From Lachnospiraceae bacterium (lineage in GTDB: Bacteria; Bacillota; Clostridia; Lachnospirales; Lachnospiraceae), in assembly GCA_910575005.1 (NCBI GenBank), contig CAJTCL010000020.1, positions 1-64,000 on the forward strand: a stretch of 64,000 nt of DNA, in the 5' to 3' direction. Of this stretch, positions 61,971-64,000 are shown in pieces (position 1 is the first letter of the stretch; each line of letters opens with the position of its first letter). Under the pieces are notes generated by a model that was given only the letters and a program-made list of their open reading frames with translations, searched no databases and had not been told where the DNA came from. The position numbers and the translations under genes were made by a program.

Positions 61971-62012
61971 CCATTCTCTCCATATCGCTCAACAATTAGA
62001 CAAGTACATGTG

Positions 62013-63026
62013 TCAGTCAGTTACTTGCTTTCTATTCGCGGTGCTGGGAAGTTGTGCCAAAATAATTGCCGCAAACATTAACACACATCCCAAAATTTCT
62101 CGCCCATTGAGCTGTTGAGATAACAAGATCATCCCTGCCAGAACAGAAATCACTGATTCCAAACTCAAGATCAATGACGCCACCGTGGGATTCATGTTTT
62201 TCTGGCCGACAATCTGCAAGGTATATGCCACACCACACGACATAATTCCCGCATATAAAATCGGCTGCCAGGCTCGAAAAATATCTGTGATCTGCGGCTG
62301 TTCTGTCAAAAGCATCCCCACTGCTGATAGACTCCCACAGACAAAAAACTGAATACAAGACATCTTCACCCCATCTGCCATCTGTGTAAAGTGGTCGATC
62401 ACTAATATATGCAAAGAAAATGCTAACGCACCAATAAACAGCAGAAATTCCCCCTTGCCAACAGGAATCCAGGGAATCAGGCGTTCTACTTCTCCTGCTG
62501 CATCATTGTTTGTGATGCATAGAAAATACAGTCCCGCCAAGGCCAGCAATACTCCCACCCAAACTGTGGCTCCACATTTTCGGCGAAAAAACAGTCCCAA
62601 AATCGGAACAATAATAATATAGAATGCCGTGATAAAACCTGCTTTTCCTACTGTGGTATACACAATCCCGAACTGTTGCAGATTACTGCCCAGACACAGA
62701 CAAATGCCGCAGAGTGTTCCCCCTGTCAACAAAACTCTCCACTGCGTTTTCTTTTCATGTATTTTTTTATCTTCTCTTTGTGCGCCTATCTCAGTTGTCA
62801 ATAGAGAATCTCTATCGGCTGTCTTCCCTTCTTTTGAATGATTAAGCCTGTCCAGCAGCCAAATACAGGGAATCAATACCATTCCCCCTAAAAAACAGCG
62901 CACACAGTTAAAAGTAAATGGCTCTATATACTGCATTCCCACACTCTGCGCCACAAATGCCACTCCCCAGATAGTAGCTGTCAAAAGCAGCAACAGAGAA
63001 TTTCTAAATTTTAATTTTTTATCCAT
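62013..63026 (-). CDS. EamA/DMT-superfamily transporter
   Basis: 337 residues with ten predicted membrane helices in two EamA halves. The N-terminal LLLLTATIWGVAFVAQSVGM and the second-half NPTVASLILSLESVISVLAG are characteristic. A charged loop of about 40 residues (RLNHSKEGKTADRDSLL onward) interrupts the first half and is longer than usual. DMT carriers export amino acids or metabolites; the substrate is unknown. Single gene with repeat elements upstream. Confidence 0.85.
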   Translation of the reverse strand: MDKKLKFRNSLLLLLTATIWGVAFVAQSVGMQYIEPFTFNCVRCFLGGMVLIPCIWLLDRLNHSKEGKTADRDSLLTTEIGAQREDKKIHEKKTQWRVLLTGGTLCGICLCLGSNLQQFGIVYTTVGKAGFITAFYIIIVPILGLFFRRKCGATVWVGVLLALAGLYFLCITNNDAAGEVERLIPWIPVGKGEFLLFIGALAFSLHILVIDHFTQMADGVKMSCIQFFVCGSLSAVGMLLTEQPQITDIFRAWQPILYAGIMSCGVAYTLQIVGQKNMNPTVASLILSLESVISVLAGMILLSQQLNGREILGCVLMFAAIILAQLPSTANRKQVTD

Positions 63027-63046
63027 TGTATTTTACTCATATTCAG

Positions 63047-63139
63047 ATACCCAAGGGCACCCCATCATGCCATTCGGCCGTGTCATAAGGTATACCCAAG
63101 GGCACCCCATTATGGCCATTCGGCCGTTTCATAAGGTAT
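63047..63139. repeat. Tandem pair of the dispersed intergenic repeat
   Basis: Two units of 47 and 48 bases (63047-63093 and 63092-63139) each start ATACCCAAGGGCACCCCAT and end TCATAAGGTAT, with CATTCGGCCGT in the middle. They differ at about four positions. The preceding ATATTCAG recalls the TATTCAGAACC end motif at 43535 and 9008. No gene is contained. Confidence 0.8.
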
Positions 63140-63141
63140 GA

Positions 63142-63180
63142 AATATGCTGCCAGATAGATACTCTACCCAGCAGCATATT
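63142..63180 (-). terminator. Hairpin downstream of glycogen phosphorylase
   Basis: AATATGCTGC and GCAGCATATT form a perfect ten-base stem with a 19-base loop. It lies between the phosphorylase stop and the repeat pair. The stretch 63181-63308 shows nothing further. Confidence 0.55.
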
Positions 63181-63308
63181 TTATTACTCCAACGGTCAAA
63201 GCTCAATATAATGTTATCTTAGACGGCAGACGCGCAGAATTGTTATCGCCAGCAAAGCTGACCCGCGCACCGCCGCAAGAACACTTAAGCCTTCTTGAAT
63301 TTACCTGC

Positions 63309-64000
63309 TTATTCTGGCATCTCCACTGTTACCTTGTCTAAGTGCCAGATATCATTTACATATTCCTCAATCGTACGGTCAGAAGAGAATTTGCCGGCAT
63401 GTGCGGTATTCAGCAGTGCCATCTTAGCCCAGCCCTTCTCATCCTTATACGCTGCTCCCACTTTCTCCTGTGCCTCTGCATAGGAACGGAAATCCTTAAG
63501 AATAAAATAAGTGTCGGCATACTGTGTATCTAATTTATTAAGCAAAGAATTATACAGCGGGCGGAACAATTCGGAATCATTTTGGGAATACATACCATTG
63601 ATCAATTGCATTAATACCTGACGAATATCCTGATCATTATTGAAAATCTGCATTGGATCATAGTCACGTTTCTGCTCATGTTCAATTACTTCCTGAGAAC
63701 TCATTCCGAAGATAAATGCATTTTCTGCTCCCACTTCTTCTACAATCTCCACATTTGCTCCATCCATAGTACCGATTGTCACCGCACCATTGAGCATAAA
63801 TTTCATATTTCCAGTACCTGATGCCTCCTTGCTGGCTGTGGAAATCTGCTCGGATACATCTGCTGCTGCAAAAATCTTTTCTGCAATAGATACCTTGTAA
63901 TCTTCAATAAACACAACCTTGATCTTGCCATTGATGGAAGGATCATTATTGACTACATCTGCCACACTGTTAATCAGCTTAATGGTCAGCTTGGCAATGC
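63309..64000 (-). CDS. glgP: Glycogen/starch/alpha-glucan phosphorylase, C-terminal part (5' end beyond window)
   Basis: About 230 C-terminal residues are visible; the frame continues to the right window edge. SEQISTASKEASGTGNMKFM with the following NGAVTIGTMDGANVEI is the hallmark pyridoxal-phosphate site of the family; the lysine in GTGNMKF binds the cofactor. The full enzyme has about 750-850 residues and releases glucose 1-phosphate from glycogen or maltodextrin. The C-terminal SSDRTIEEYVNDIW is the usual ending. No neighbour upstream is visible. Confidence 0.95.
   Translation of the reverse strand, partial: IAKLTIKLINSVADVVNNDPSINGKIKVVFIEDYKVSIAEKIFAAADVSEQISTASKEASGTGNMKFMLNGAVTIGTMDGANVEIVEEVGAENAFIFGMSSQEVIEHEQKRDYDPMQIFNNDQDIRQVLMQLINGMYSQNDSELFRPLYNSLLNKLDTQYADTYFILKDFRSYAEAQEKVGAAYKDEKGWAKMALLNTAHAGKFSSDRTIEEYVNDIWHLDKVTVEMPE

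Noticed and set aside
63047-63139. CRISPR array
   Set aside because: Only two adjoining units with no spacers between them, and no cas genes anywhere in the window.

Overview
The window looks like the chromosome of a low-to-moderate GC, spore-former-type Firmicute, most likely a gut Lachnospiraceae (Blautia-like; genus not provable from sequence alone). The grounds are a clostridial gene order (priA-def-fmt-yugP-rsmB-rlmN-stp-prkC-rsgA-rpe-thiN), a MurE with the DNPR signature of meso-diaminopimelate enzymes, strong GGAGG ribosome sites, YesM/YesN regulators, Ig-like and leucine-rich secreted proteins, and a seven-gene tRNA operon.

Layout. 1-3.2 kb: early region of a prophage or related element, cut by the window edge (recombination ATPase, small proteins and a Cro-like regulator leftward; CI-like repressor and ImmA-type protease rightward). 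3.3-5.1 kb: ECF sigma factor operon with two membrane proteins. 5.1-6.8 kb: decayed DNA with an internally deleted Rpn-type nuclease. 6.8-7.7 kb: leftward tRNA operon Pro-Gly-Arg-His-Gln-Lys-Leu behind a perfect consensus promoter. 7.8-11.6 kb: yfcE-like phosphodiesterase, XTP pyrophosphatase, cell-wall amidase, THUMP rRNA methyltransferase, rhodanese. 11.7-14.3 kb: Asn-rich repeat protein, secreted double thioredoxin-fold/FN3 protein, tRNA-Gly(CCC). 14.3-16.2 kb: a rearranged junction of moaC with truncated ygeW and a doubly deleted carbamate kinase, apparently remnants of a purine/carbamoyl catabolism locus. 16.3-19.1 kb: second ECF sigma factor with a membrane beta-propeller protein.

19.4-38 kb is a pentose/arabinoxylan region: fucose/arabinose-type isomerase and xylulokinase behind a promoter with a palindromic operator, an Ig-like secreted protein flanked by inverted repeats, a LacI-type regulator, a solute-binding protein with YesN and YesM but no permeases (possibly a three-component sensor), and a 2530-residue secreted enzyme with two GH43 modules, CBMs, a cohesin-like domain, six helical repeats and leucine-rich repeats. 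The likely logic is extracellular removal of arabinose/xylose side chains, sensing of products through YesM/YesN, and entry of pentoses into metabolism through isomerase and kinase.

38-45.5 kb: dCache chemoreceptor, MATE pump, YchF, TerD and AIM24 pair. 45.6-59.4 kb: the conserved housekeeping cluster up to murE. 59.6-64 kb: TPR lipoprotein, an overlapping restriction-modification pair (MT-A70 methylase plus BglII-family endonuclease), EamA transporter and the 3' part of glycogen phosphorylase.

The most notable unexplained signals are a dispersed intergenic repeat family (about 8.9, 42.1, 43.4, 46.95, 63.05 kb; trace at 14.35 kb), inverted repeats enclosing the Ig-like gene, a 107-bp element with perfect 17-bp inverted ends, and a triplicated rsmB 3' end. 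No rRNA or CRISPR array was seen. All coordinates and alignments were made by eye; no database search was run.
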